Translations under genes and position numbers: made by a program | Origin: Candidatus Uhrbacteria bacterium | Lineage (GTDB): Bacteria; Patescibacteriota; Patescibacteriia; JACQRZ01 | Direction of reading: 5' to 3' | NCBI GenBank assembly: GCA_016209345.1 | Contig: JACQWH010000005.1 | Span: 1 to 14,293 of the forward strand | DNA: 14,293 bases | Notes under the pieces: generated by a model | Seen by the model: only the letters and a program-made list of their open reading frames with translations | The model's database searches: none | What the model was told of the DNA's origin: nothing | Part shown: positions 1 to 6,496 of the stretch, piece by piece | How positions within the stretch are numbered: position 1 is the first letter of the stretch | Layout of the letters: every line of letters begins with the position of its first letter

Positions 1-33
1 TTAGTCTGGATTCCCGCCTTCGCGGGAATGACA
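1..33. repeat. dispersed inverted repeat, copy 1 (dRS3-like)
   Basis: Positions 10-29 form a perfect inverted repeat of the form ATTCCC-N8-GGGAAT, preceded by TTAGTCTGG and followed by GACA. A related copy lies in the opposite orientation at 12117-12170, with the same outer ends but a longer interior. The ATTCCCN8GGGAAT form equals the dRS3 consensus known from Neisseria. Shared descent is not implied, because such hairpins occur widely in intergenic DNA. The rest of the gap up to recO (34-115) shows nothing I can name. Confidence 0.7.
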
Positions 34-115
34 GCTTCTACGAAACGTGACAATTCTTTGATGATTTCAGGGTGTACTCATTTCATTACCAATCTAACCC
101 CTGTAAGCTTGTTTT

Positions 116-643
116 ATGACCTACAAAACGCAAGGCATCATCATTGGAAAAAAGGACTATCGCGACGCCGATCGTCTTTTTACGTTGTATACATTCGAGC
201 ATGGGAAAATGCAGGCAGTAGCCCAAGGAACGAGGAAGATTGAGAGTAAGCTCTCCGGCAGTTTGGAACTTCTGAATCACTGCTCGTTCACGTTTGCAAA
301 AGGCAAGAACCTTGACCGTATCGCAACCGTTGATGTTCACGAAACGTTTGAACCCCTCAAGGCATCTCTCTTTTCGTTAAGCGCCGCGCTGTACGGTATT
401 GATATTTTTAATCAATTGGTAAAGTGGGATGTTCGCGACGAGGCGCTTTTTTTGCTCATTGTTGATTTTCTCGAATCTGTTCAAAAGAGCGCGCGCCAAT
501 CGGCCCAGAGCGCGTGCGTTGATACGTTTTTGTCAGCAGTATCATCTCAGCTTGGATATGGAGAAGGCCTTCCGCCGTTGGACAGCGATCCACCCTCCCG
601 CGCGTATTTCGACCTTCTTTTTAAGGAAAAAGTAACAGTATAA
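116..643 (+). CDS. recO: DNA repair protein RecO (short form)
   Basis: RecO helps load RecA on single-stranded DNA in the RecF pathway and anneals strands. The N-terminus (MTYKTQGIIIGKKDYRDADR, then a segment ending in GKMQAVAQGTRK at about 30-41) matches the RecO OB-fold, including the conserved basic RK after the GT turn. The middle holds the FEPLKASLFSLSAALYGIDI helical region. The protein is 175 residues, whereas RecO is usually about 230-250. It stops shortly after LGYGEGLPPLD, so it lacks the CxxC zinc-binding segment of classical RecO. The ATG start has no clear Shine-Dalgarno sequence, but the protein begins exactly where family members do. A probable terminator follows, so it looks separate from aspS. 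The N-terminal assignment is strong; whether the short C-terminus is normal for this lineage or a truncation cannot be decided here. Confidence 0.85.
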   Translation: MTYKTQGIIIGKKDYRDADRLFTLYTFEHGKMQAVAQGTRKIESKLSGSLELLNHCSFTFAKGKNLDRIATVDVHETFEPLKASLFSLSAALYGIDIFNQLVKWDVRDEALFLLIVDFLESVQKSARQSAQSACVDTFLSAVSSQLGYGEGLPPLDSDPPSRAYFDLLFKEKVTV

Positions 644-664
644 AAATCGAGTCATGTGGTGCAG

Positions 665-688
665 CCCCTTGCAGAAAAGGGTTTTTTT
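665..688 (+). terminator. probable intrinsic terminator after recO
   Basis: CCCTT at 666-670 can pair with AAGGG at 677-681 across a 6-nt loop, followed directly by seven T residues (682-688). The stem is short (5 bp), so strength is uncertain, but the position 22 nt after the recO stop fits a terminator. Confidence 0.55.
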
Positions 689-725
689 GTGTACGATAAA
701 GTTGTCATTTACCATGCTTTCATTT

Positions 726-751
726 CAATGGCTAAGACGCTTTAGCCGTTG
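726..751 (+). promoter_or_regulatory. stem-loop in the aspS leader
   Basis: CAATGGCTAA (726-735) pairs with TTAGCCGTTG (742-751) around a 6-nt loop, giving a 10-bp stem with one G-T pair. No T run follows, so it is not a standard terminator. It ends 32 nt before the aspS start and about 20 nt before its Shine-Dalgarno AAGG (773-776). It may influence aspS expression or mRNA stability; the function is unknown. Confidence 0.4.
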
Positions 752-783
752 AATTTTGCATTATCAAGAAATAAGGTATTACT

Positions 784-2571
784 ATGTTGAGAACACATAC
801 CTGCGGCGAACTTAAAAAAGAAGATGTTGGAACCTCTGTGACACTGTGTGGCTGGGTGCAATCTCGCCGCGATCACGGGGGGCTTATTTTTATCGACCTG
901 CGCGATCGATACGGCGTGACGCAAGTCGTTTTTAATCCCGAGAAGCATAAAAGCAGCTTTGACATCGCCGATACCGCACGGTCTGAATATGTTGTGCGGG
1001 TTGAGGGTACGGTCCTTGGGAGACCGGATGAAATGGTCAATCCTCATCTTCCAACCGGCGCGATAGAAGTAGAAGGTCGGGCGATTACCGTACTCAACGA
1101 ATCGCAAACGCCGCCATTTGAAATTGAGTCAGAACAAGAGGCAGAGATGGCAGTGAACGAAGAGCGTCGGTACGCCTATCGATATCTTGATATGCGTCGT
1201 CCTCGCGTGAAGCGCAACATTGTCGTTCGCCATGAAGCTATTCGTTTTTTGCGAAATTTTTTGAGCGAGAGAGGGTTTGTAGAGGTGGAGACGCCGCTTC
1301 TCACAAAGAGTACTCCCGAAGGCGCCCGCGATTATATTGTCCCTGCACGATTGCATCCGGGACAATTCTACGCGCTTCCACAATCACCTCAGCAGTACAA
1401 GCAACTCTTGATGGTTGGCGGCATCGATCGTTATTTTCAAATTGTAAAATGTTTGCGCGACGAAGATAGCCGCGGAGATCGTCAAGCAGAGTTTACACAG
1501 CTCGATATTGAGATGTCTTTTGTAGAGCGAGATGATATACTCGATCTCGTTGAAGAGTTGATGGTGTCATTGGTAGAAAATTTGCGCGAACGAGGATTGA
1601 TCCATAAACGACTGATGAGCAACCCATTACCGCGACTCGCATACGATGATGTTATGCTTCGCTATGGTATCGACAAACCGGATTTACGGTTTGGATTGGA
1701 AATTTTCGACATTACCGACATGGTCGCCGGGTGTGGGTTCTCTGTCTTTGCCAATGCCGTCAAAGACGGGGGAGTGGTTCGCGCGTTAAATGCGACCGGT
1801 GCGTGTGACATGCTTACCCGTTCACATATCGACGAGTTGACGGAACTCGCAAAAAAACATCGCGCAAAGGGTCTGGCGTATATCAAAATAAAAGCGGATG
1901 GCCAGCTCGACTCGCCGATTGTAAAATTTTTGGGCGACGAACTTTCCGCCCGTATTGTGGAGGCGCTTGGCGGAAAAGAAGGAGATATTATTTTTTTTGG
2001 AGCAGATCATCATTTGATTGTTGAAGAGGCATTGGCACATGTTCGGCTCGATTGCGGTCGGCGACTTAATTTGATCAATCCGGAGATTCTTGCATTCGCC
2101 TTTGTTATCGATTTCCCTCTCTTTGAAGCAGAGATGGTGGATGGGCACTGCGCGCCGATGCACCACATGTTCACTATGCCACGCAAAGAAGATCTGCCGC
2201 TCCTTGATGCCGACCCTACAGCCGTAAAGTCATGGCAGTACGACTTTGTTGCGAACGGCTATGAGGTGGCGGGCGGAAGTATTCGTATCCACGTCCCCGA
2301 TATTCAAGCAAAAATTTTTGAATTGATTGGGTTTTCACAGGAGCAGCAAAAGGATTTTGCGCATATGCTTGAGGCATTCCGGTATGGTGCGCCGCCCCAC
2401 GGAGGTATTGCGCCGGGCATCGATCGCCTGCTTATGCTTCTTCTTGATGAGCCGAACATTCGTGAGGTGATGGCATTCCCCAAGACCGGCGACGGCCGCG
2501 ATCTGGTCATCGGCGCGCCGAGCGCGGTTGAGCCGAAACAGCTTAAGGAATTAGGCATAAAAATAACGTAA
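784..2571 (+). CDS. aspS: aspartyl-tRNA synthetase (possibly AspRS/AsnRS non-discriminating)
   Basis: This cytoplasmic class II synthetase charges tRNA-Asp. At 595 residues it has full bacterial length. Visible parts in order: an N-terminal OB-fold anticodon-binding domain (residues about 1-105, with LCGWVQSRRDHGGLIFIDLRD), class II motif 1 around 156-180 (GFVEVETPLLTKSTPEGARD), motif 2 around 218-240 (CLRDEDSRGDRQAEFTQLDI), the bacterial GAD insertion at roughly 290-415, and motif 3 at 540-552 (GGIAPGIDRLLML, arginine 548). The ATG is preceded by AAGG at 773-776 with 7-nt spacing. Because gatC and gatA lie further down the window, the enzyme may also charge tRNA-Asn with aspartate for amidation. 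That is an inference from context; I could not read the discriminating residues with confidence. Confidence 0.97.
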   Translation: MLRTHTCGELKKEDVGTSVTLCGWVQSRRDHGGLIFIDLRDRYGVTQVVFNPEKHKSSFDIADTARSEYVVRVEGTVLGRPDEMVNPHLPTGAIEVEGRAITVLNESQTPPFEIESEQEAEMAVNEERRYAYRYLDMRRPRVKRNIVVRHEAIRFLRNFLSERGFVEVETPLLTKSTPEGARDYIVPARLHPGQFYALPQSPQQYKQLLMVGGIDRYFQIVKCLRDEDSRGDRQAEFTQLDIEMSFVERDDILDLVEELMVSLVENLRERGLIHKRLMSNPLPRLAYDDVMLRYGIDKPDLRFGLEIFDITDMVAGCGFSVFANAVKDGGVVRALNATGACDMLTRSHIDELTELAKKHRAKGLAYIKIKADGQLDSPIVKFLGDELSARIVEALGGKEGDIIFFGADHHLIVEEALAHVRLDCGRRLNLINPEILAFAFVIDFPLFEAEMVDGHCAPMHHMFTMPRKEDLPLLDADPTAVKSWQYDFVANGYEVAGGSIRIHVPDIQAKIFELIGFSQEQQKDFAHMLEAFRYGAPPHGGIAPGIDRLLMLLLDEPNIREVMAFPKTGDGRDLVIGAPSAVEPKQLKELGIKIT

Positions 2572-2597
2572 AGCGCAAAATGAAAAGCGCAAAATGA
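2570..2597. repeat. 14-bp exact tandem duplication at the aspS 3' end
   Basis: AAAGCGCAAAATGA occurs twice back to back (2570-2583 and 2584-2597), starting within the aspS stop codon. A degenerate continuation, CAAAATTCAAAATG, follows to about 2615. It looks like simple intergenic repeat expansion. Confidence 0.8.
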
Positions 2598-2658
2598 TAG
2601 CTCAAAATTCAAAATGTTTGATGAAATAGTTTTGCATCTTACACTTAAAGTTTTATTT

Positions 2659-3228
2659 ATGTCCCTCCCCAAAAAATTGGAGTCCTATCTTGAAAAACAG
2701 AATGCACGATACGACGTGTTGAAGCACCGCGTCGTGTATACGGCGTACGACCTGGCGGCAACGCTCCATGTGCCGGAGCTGGGTATCGTAAAGACGCTGC
2801 TGCTCAAAACGGAGCAGGGGCTGGTTCTAGCGCTTCTTTCCGCGGCGCATACGCTTGATATAAAAAAATTTCTCAAAGCGGCAAAGGCAAAAAGGGCCGG
2901 CATCTTGAAAGAAAAAGACGTGGTTGCCCTGCTGAAACTTGGGAAAAAACCGCTCGCATCGTTTGGCGGGCTGTATCGCATTCCCGTTATCTTGGAAAAA
3001 GCGTTGATGAAAAATAAAAAAGCGGTGTTTTCCGGTGGGAGTTTTACGCACTCACTCCATATGCTTGTCAAGGATTTTATCGCGTTGGAAAAACCGATTA
3101 TCGCTCTGTTTGGCAATGCAAAAAAATTGCCGAAGAAAAAGGCACCACCAAAGACGACGAAGAAAAAAAAGAAACAACCGCCGGCAGTAAAGCGAACATT
3201 CGTGCCGATACGACGAATCAGGAAATAG
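2659..3228 (+). CDS. YbaK/EbsC-type aminoacyl-tRNA deacylase with Lys-rich tail
   Basis: Residues about 1-152 resemble the YbaK/ProX editing fold. Family members hydrolyse wrongly charged tRNAs (Cys- or Ala-tRNA-Pro and others) or act on related substrates. Supporting segments are YDVLKHRVVYTAYDLAATLH near the N-terminus, the GIVKTLLLKTEQGLVLALLS strand with its conserved lysine, the SFGGLYRIPVILEKALM region, and a late FSGGSFTHSLHM that matches the family's glycine-rich strand. The last ~35 residues are an extension rich in lysine, proline and arginine (KKLPKKKAPPKTTKKKKKQ), absent from standard YbaK and likely to bind RNA nonspecifically (inference). An upstream in-frame start at 2614 exists, but the ATG at 2659 fits the family start better. 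It lies 87 bp after aspS, so both may serve tRNA charging. The exact substrate is not visible. Confidence 0.8.
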   Translation: MSLPKKLESYLEKQNARYDVLKHRVVYTAYDLAATLHVPELGIVKTLLLKTEQGLVLALLSAAHTLDIKKFLKAAKAKRAGILKEKDVVALLKLGKKPLASFGGLYRIPVILEKALMKNKKAVFSGGSFTHSLHMLVKDFIALEKPIIALFGNAKKLPKKKAPPKTTKKKKKQPPAVKRTFVPIRRIRK

Positions 3229-3248
3229 GAATCATAAGTCATGGTTTT

Positions 3249-3279
3249 CCTAATTCCTAATTCCTAATTCCTCATTCCT
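3249..3279. repeat. 7-bp tandem repeat (CCTAATT) before scpA
   Basis: Three exact CCTAATT units, then CCTCATT and CCTG, fill most of the gap between the YbaK-like gene and the scpA start. Because of the repeat, no Shine-Dalgarno sequence precedes scpA. An in-frame ATG at 3241 is closed off by a TAA inside the repeat. Confidence 0.8.
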
Positions 3280-3285
3280 GTTTTC

Positions 3286-4656
3286 GTGCTTGACGTCACC
3301 TTGGATCAATTCGAAGGACCGCTTGACCTTCTTCTTCACCTCATCGAAGAAGAAAAGCTTGATATTACCGAAGTATCGCTTGCGCGCGTTGCCGATGAAT
3401 ACCTCGCGCGCCTTAGGGATTTTTCACAGAGCGGTCGGCTTGATGAGTTGTCCGTTTTTGTCGTTATCGCGGCAAAGCTCCTTCTGATTAAATCGCGCCT
3501 TCTGGTGCCGGTCATTTCACAGGAAGAGGAGGAAGACATTGAAGAGCTGGCACGCCAGCTGAAGATGTATAAGGTATTTTATGATGCGGCAAAAAAGATA
3601 GACGCGCTTTTGCACAAGAACACGGTCGCATTTCCTCGTCGCGCGCCGCTTGTGCCCGTGGCGGGATGTTCGCTGCCCGCATCGGTGACGCCGGCGGTAT
3701 TGCGCGATGCGTTCGGGCGCGTACTGGCAAGTGCGCAGGCGCTGGCGCAAAAGCCCAAAGAGATTTTTTTTATTCCTCGCGTGAACATTAAGGAAAAAAT
3801 TCAAGAGATTATTACGCTGCTTTCGCATCGCACGCGATGCCGTTTTGTAGATATTGTACATGGAAGCCGATCGCGCGCCGACGTTGTGGTGAGCTTTATG
3901 GCGCTGCTTGAACTTGTCAAGCAGAAAAGCGTTTCGGTCTCGCAGCGTGAGTTGTTTCACGATATCGTCATTCTCCGCGCCGCCGATGTACCCGCTTTTT
4001 CGGATCAGCGCGGCCAGACGCTCCTGGAAGTGATGGGCGGTTTTTTTGTAATAGCGGTGGGTTTGCTGGGCATCATGTCTCTCGCAACGACAAATGTACG
4101 CAATGAGGGCATCGGCCTTTCCCGGCTTACAGCGACAAATCTTGCGCGCGAAGGCATCGAGCTGGTGCGCAATATTCGAGACACCAACTGGCTGTCAGAT
4201 GTACCATGGTACAACGGACTTGTCGATGGTGCGGGAAGCCGGTGTGCAATGATACCATCTGCTCGCGAAGAGATGGTGCGCTTTTTGGCATGTCCGGCAG
4301 GCGCGGCATTTTTTGATGATGCATTCCGGCTTTCCATTTCCGAGCAAGCGATTACGGCTGGCGGCGATACGCTTGCCTTTGATGAATATGTCCAGGATAC
4401 AGGACACGCCTCGGCAACGGAAAAGCAGACAGTTTTTTATCGCAAGATGACGCTTGATCCGCTCTGTCTGGACGGCACGGGGGAGAAGGAAACAACCGAT
4501 GGCTGTCTGTTTGATTCCGATTGTCTGGACGAGTCGAAGAGGCCAACGATACCGTCTTGCGCGATGGGAATGCGCGTGACCGCCGAAGTGTCGTGGCGCC
4601 AGAGCGGCAGCGATCACCTCACGCGACTGAGAGAGAATATCTACAACTGGCGATGA
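3286..4656 (+). CDS. scpA: ScpA-PilV-like pseudopilin fusion
   Basis: This is one uninterrupted frame of 456 residues joining two normally separate proteins. Residues 1 to about 238 are ScpA, the kleisin of the SMC condensin complex: N-terminal LDQFEGPLDLLLHLIEEEKL, a central LLLIKSRLLVP, an acidic EEEEDIEE, and a C-terminal winged helix (RCRFVDIVHG to LFHDIVI). From residue 239 follows SDQRG, then QTLLEV, a type IV prepilin processing site: cleavage after G243, Q at +1, E at +5, and a hydrophobic helix at about 246-266. Next comes a PilV-like body with NLAREGIELVRNIRDTNWL (about 287-305) and a Cys-containing C-terminal part. GTG at 3286 is chosen because it gives the standard ScpA N-terminus; no Shine-Dalgarno is visible. 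No scpB follows. The stop overlaps the next pseudopilin start by 4 bp (ATGA). Prepilin peptidase could separate the halves, or an internal start such as TTG 3952 could make the pilin alone. A frameshift or sequence error is also possible. Confidence 0.9.
   Translation: MLDVTLDQFEGPLDLLLHLIEEEKLDITEVSLARVADEYLARLRDFSQSGRLDELSVFVVIAAKLLLIKSRLLVPVISQEEEEDIEELARQLKMYKVFYDAAKKIDALLHKNTVAFPRRAPLVPVAGCSLPASVTPAVLRDAFGRVLASAQALAQKPKEIFFIPRVNIKEKIQEIITLLSHRTRCRFVDIVHGSRSRADVVVSFMALLELVKQKSVSVSQRELFHDIVILRAADVPAFSDQRGQTLLEVMGGFFVIAVGLLGIMSLATTNVRNEGIGLSRLTATNLAREGIELVRNIRDTNWLSDVPWYNGLVDGAGSRCAMIPSAREEMVRFLACPAGAAFFDDAFRLSISEQAITAGGDTLAFDEYVQDTGHASATEKQTVFYRKMTLDPLCLDGTGEKETTDGCLFDSDCLDESKRPTIPSCAMGMRVTAEVSWRQSGSDHLTRLRENIYNWR
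3952..4656 (+). other. possible separately translated PilV-like pseudopilin within the fusion
   Basis: If the pseudopilin is also made alone, the best in-frame start upstream of the processing site is TTG at 3952, giving a 21-residue leader ending in SDQRG before QTLLEV. No convincing Shine-Dalgarno precedes it (nearest GTGAG). No in-frame ATG lies close enough upstream, and the ATG/GTG codons at 249-250 would delete the processing site. The proposal is weak but would explain how a normal prepilin could arise. Confidence 0.25.
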
Positions 4657-5321
4657 AATTTTTCAAACCCACAACTTCAATCCCGCATCGGATGAAGGGA
4701 TTTACTCTCGTCGAGATGCTTGTCGCAACCTCCCTTTTTTCAATCGTTATTCTTACCGCAACCGATATTTTTATCCGCGTTCAGCGCGCGCAGCGCCAGG
4801 CAGCCCTGATAGAAAAGACGCAAAGCATCACGCGTTTTGTCATGACGCGCATGGCGCAGGAAATCGAGTTGGGAAGCATTGACTATGAGTATTATAATGC
4901 GCCTGATGAGGCCCCCGCGTATACGCAGCGGGAAGAGAGCGCCATTTCTTCGCGGACGCTTGCTTTGCGCACCGCCCAAGGCGAGCGGCTTTTGTTTACA
5001 ACGCGGCCCAAGGGACATACTGATTTTGCGGCGCCGTGCGCCACTGACGACGTAGCACCTTGTCTGATTATTGCCACCACCGCGCCGACAACACAGGCAG
5101 AGCGAATGAATCCGTTCGGGTATACCATAGAGAAGCTGTTGTTTGTCATTACGCCGGGCCGCGATCCTTTTATCGTCGATTCCATCACGAATGATTTTCA
5201 GGCAAACGCGCAGCCGAAAGTGACAATCATGCTGTCAGTGCGCAGTACAGTGCCCGGAGTACAAGATCCGTTTGATCTGGCAACACAAACAACGGTCTCT
5301 ACGCGAGAATACCGGAGGTAA
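4653..5321 (+). CDS. type IV pseudopilin, PulG/PilW-like
   Basis: A 222-residue pre-pseudopilin, probably a minor subunit of a type IV pilus, competence filament or related machine. From the ATG at 4653 the leader runs 16 residues to MKG, then FTLVEMLVATSLFSIVIL: the prepilin peptidase site is G16/F17 with the conserved Glu at +5, followed by the single hydrophobic assembly helix. The rest is a variable globular domain with two Cys near PCATDDVAPC, which could form a disulfide. The start overlaps the stop of the ScpA-pseudopilin frame in an ATGA, suggesting translational coupling. A second ATG at 4692 would leave only a 3-residue leader and is less likely. The exact role (PilW, PilJ or other) cannot be assigned from sequence alone. 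Confidence 0.88.
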   Translation: MKFFKPTTSIPHRMKGFTLVEMLVATSLFSIVILTATDIFIRVQRAQRQAALIEKTQSITRFVMTRMAQEIELGSIDYEYYNAPDEAPAYTQREESAISSRTLALRTAQGERLLFTTRPKGHTDFAAPCATDDVAPCLIIATTAPTTQAERMNPFGYTIEKLLFVITPGRDPFIVDSITNDFQANAQPKVTIMLSVRSTVPGVQDPFDLATQTTVSTREYRR

Positions 5322-5401
5322 TTCAAAGTAAATCACAATATATGATATACCCGATACGGTATCCATAAGAAAGTCGAAAGAACTATTAATAGCCACCAGG
5401 A

Positions 5402-6319
5402 ATGAGAATACGGAACATACAAAAAGAGCGCGGGTCGGCCCTGCTCATCAGCATCATCGTTGCGAGCTCGCTTTTGATTGTCGGCGTGGAGGTTTCGATG
5501 TTTGTTGTCAGCAGTATCCGCCAGGCGCGCAGTATCGACCAAACGCTCGTGGCATCCTATGCCGCCGAGTCGGGGGTTGAAAGCGCATTGCACCAAATCC
5601 GAAAAGAAGGAAGGACGGTGCTGCGGACAGACACGCAGGACACCGCCGACAATTACTATAAAGACGACACCACCCACGTGGCGGATAATCGCAATGCGCG
5701 ATGGACCTTCAAGAAGGGCGATATCGTCGACGCGGAAAAATTTACCACGACCGTTGATATTCTGACAAAATCGTTTCTTGCCGAGCAGGAGGCGATTGAT
5801 ATCAATCTGTACACAACGAATGACGACGGGTTTGTCATTGCGACAGACCGCATGAAGGATATGGCTTTTTCATGGAAAAGCCATACGTGCGCTACAGCAG
5901 GCGATATGCCATGGATTGAGACAACGGCGGTGAGCTGGCCGCTTGTAAATCGTATCGTACAGTGGGATGCTGCGATAACGAGGAAAAATTTTCAGCAAGC
6001 CGCACAAGGAGCACAGAGTGTCGTCGTGCCGCTTTCCCAGCTTATTCCTCCCGGCCAGACCGTAGGCGCGAGCGGGATGACGCTGCGCATAAAACCGTTT
6101 TTTTGTTCCCTGCGCGAGGTGATGATTTCATTTCCCGACAAAGACGACCCCGCAGTACGCGTTTCCATCCCGAATTACGCTCGCATCGCGCCACTGGGAA
6201 CGTTTGGCAGTTCCGGAAAAACGATCACGGTATTTTCACCGTTGAAGGGCGGAACATCTGGCATCTTCGACTTTGCATTGTTTGGTGAAGAAACGATAGA
6301 AAAGAAAGAAGAATATTGA
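5402..6319 (+). CDS. PilX-like type IV pilus assembly protein
   Basis: A 305-residue protein with a PilX-type N-terminus. A short basic leader (MRIRNIQKERG) is followed by a hydrophobic helix, SALLISIIVASSLLIVGVEV, with a possible prepilin cleavage after G11. The helix is followed by ASYAAESGVESALHQIRKEG, the AAE-G-E-AL signature seen after the helix in PilX-like proteins. It lacks the Glu at +5, as many PilX proteins do. The remaining ~230 residues are a variable extracytoplasmic domain. It lies 80 bp after the preceding pseudopilin gene and completes a three-gene minor pilin set. AGGA sits immediately before the ATG, too close for a standard Shine-Dalgarno. Its last two codons and stop lie inside the large palindrome that follows. 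Confidence 0.8.
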   Translation: MRIRNIQKERGSALLISIIVASSLLIVGVEVSMFVVSSIRQARSIDQTLVASYAAESGVESALHQIRKEGRTVLRTDTQDTADNYYKDDTTHVADNRNARWTFKKGDIVDAEKFTTTVDILTKSFLAEQEAIDINLYTTNDDGFVIATDRMKDMAFSWKSHTCATAGDMPWIETTAVSWPLVNRIVQWDAAITRKNFQQAAQGAQSVVVPLSQLIPPGQTVGASGMTLRIKPFFCSLREVMISFPDKDDPAVRVSIPNYARIAPLGTFGSSGKTITVFSPLKGGTSGIFDFALFGEETIEKKEEY

Positions 6320-6496
6320 CCTTCGCCAATTGCGTTAACAAGAAAAAACCTATGATTTTGAGGCAGATCTGCAGCTCTGGAGGCGTAAAAAACCGCAGGC
6401 GTACTATCGGTACGATGAGGATTTTTTGCGGCGAAGAGCAAGGAGCTGGCCAAAATCATAGGTTTTTTAGTTAAGGTAATTGGTGAAGGTCAATAT
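6313..6496. repeat. 184-bp imperfect palindrome between pilX-like gene and ligA
   Basis: The whole gap folds back on itself. Outer arms 6313-6359 and 6452-6496 pair with only a handful of mismatches and one 2-nt bulge, starting ATATTGACC and ending GGTCAATAT. Inner arms 6362-6393 and 6420-6451 pair less perfectly. The tip is CGTAC-TATCG-GTACG at 6400-6414. The element begins in the last codons of the pilX-like gene and ends one base before the ligA ATG, so it contains the ligA Shine-Dalgarno AAGG (6486-6489), which pairs with CCTT at 6320-6323. Options are a nonautonomous mobile palindrome (MITE or REP type), a structured RNA, or a regulator of ligA translation. I do not recognise a named family. 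Confidence 0.9.

Noticed and set aside
644..783. tRNA or T-box leader upstream of aspS
   Set aside because: No cloverleaf, no T-box sequence and no CCA end could be found; only the short terminator and one hairpin are supported.
2685..3242. 185-codon - strand frame opposite the YbaK-like gene
   Set aside because: Phe-rich translation is the complement of the Lys-rich tail; the + strand frame has the family match.
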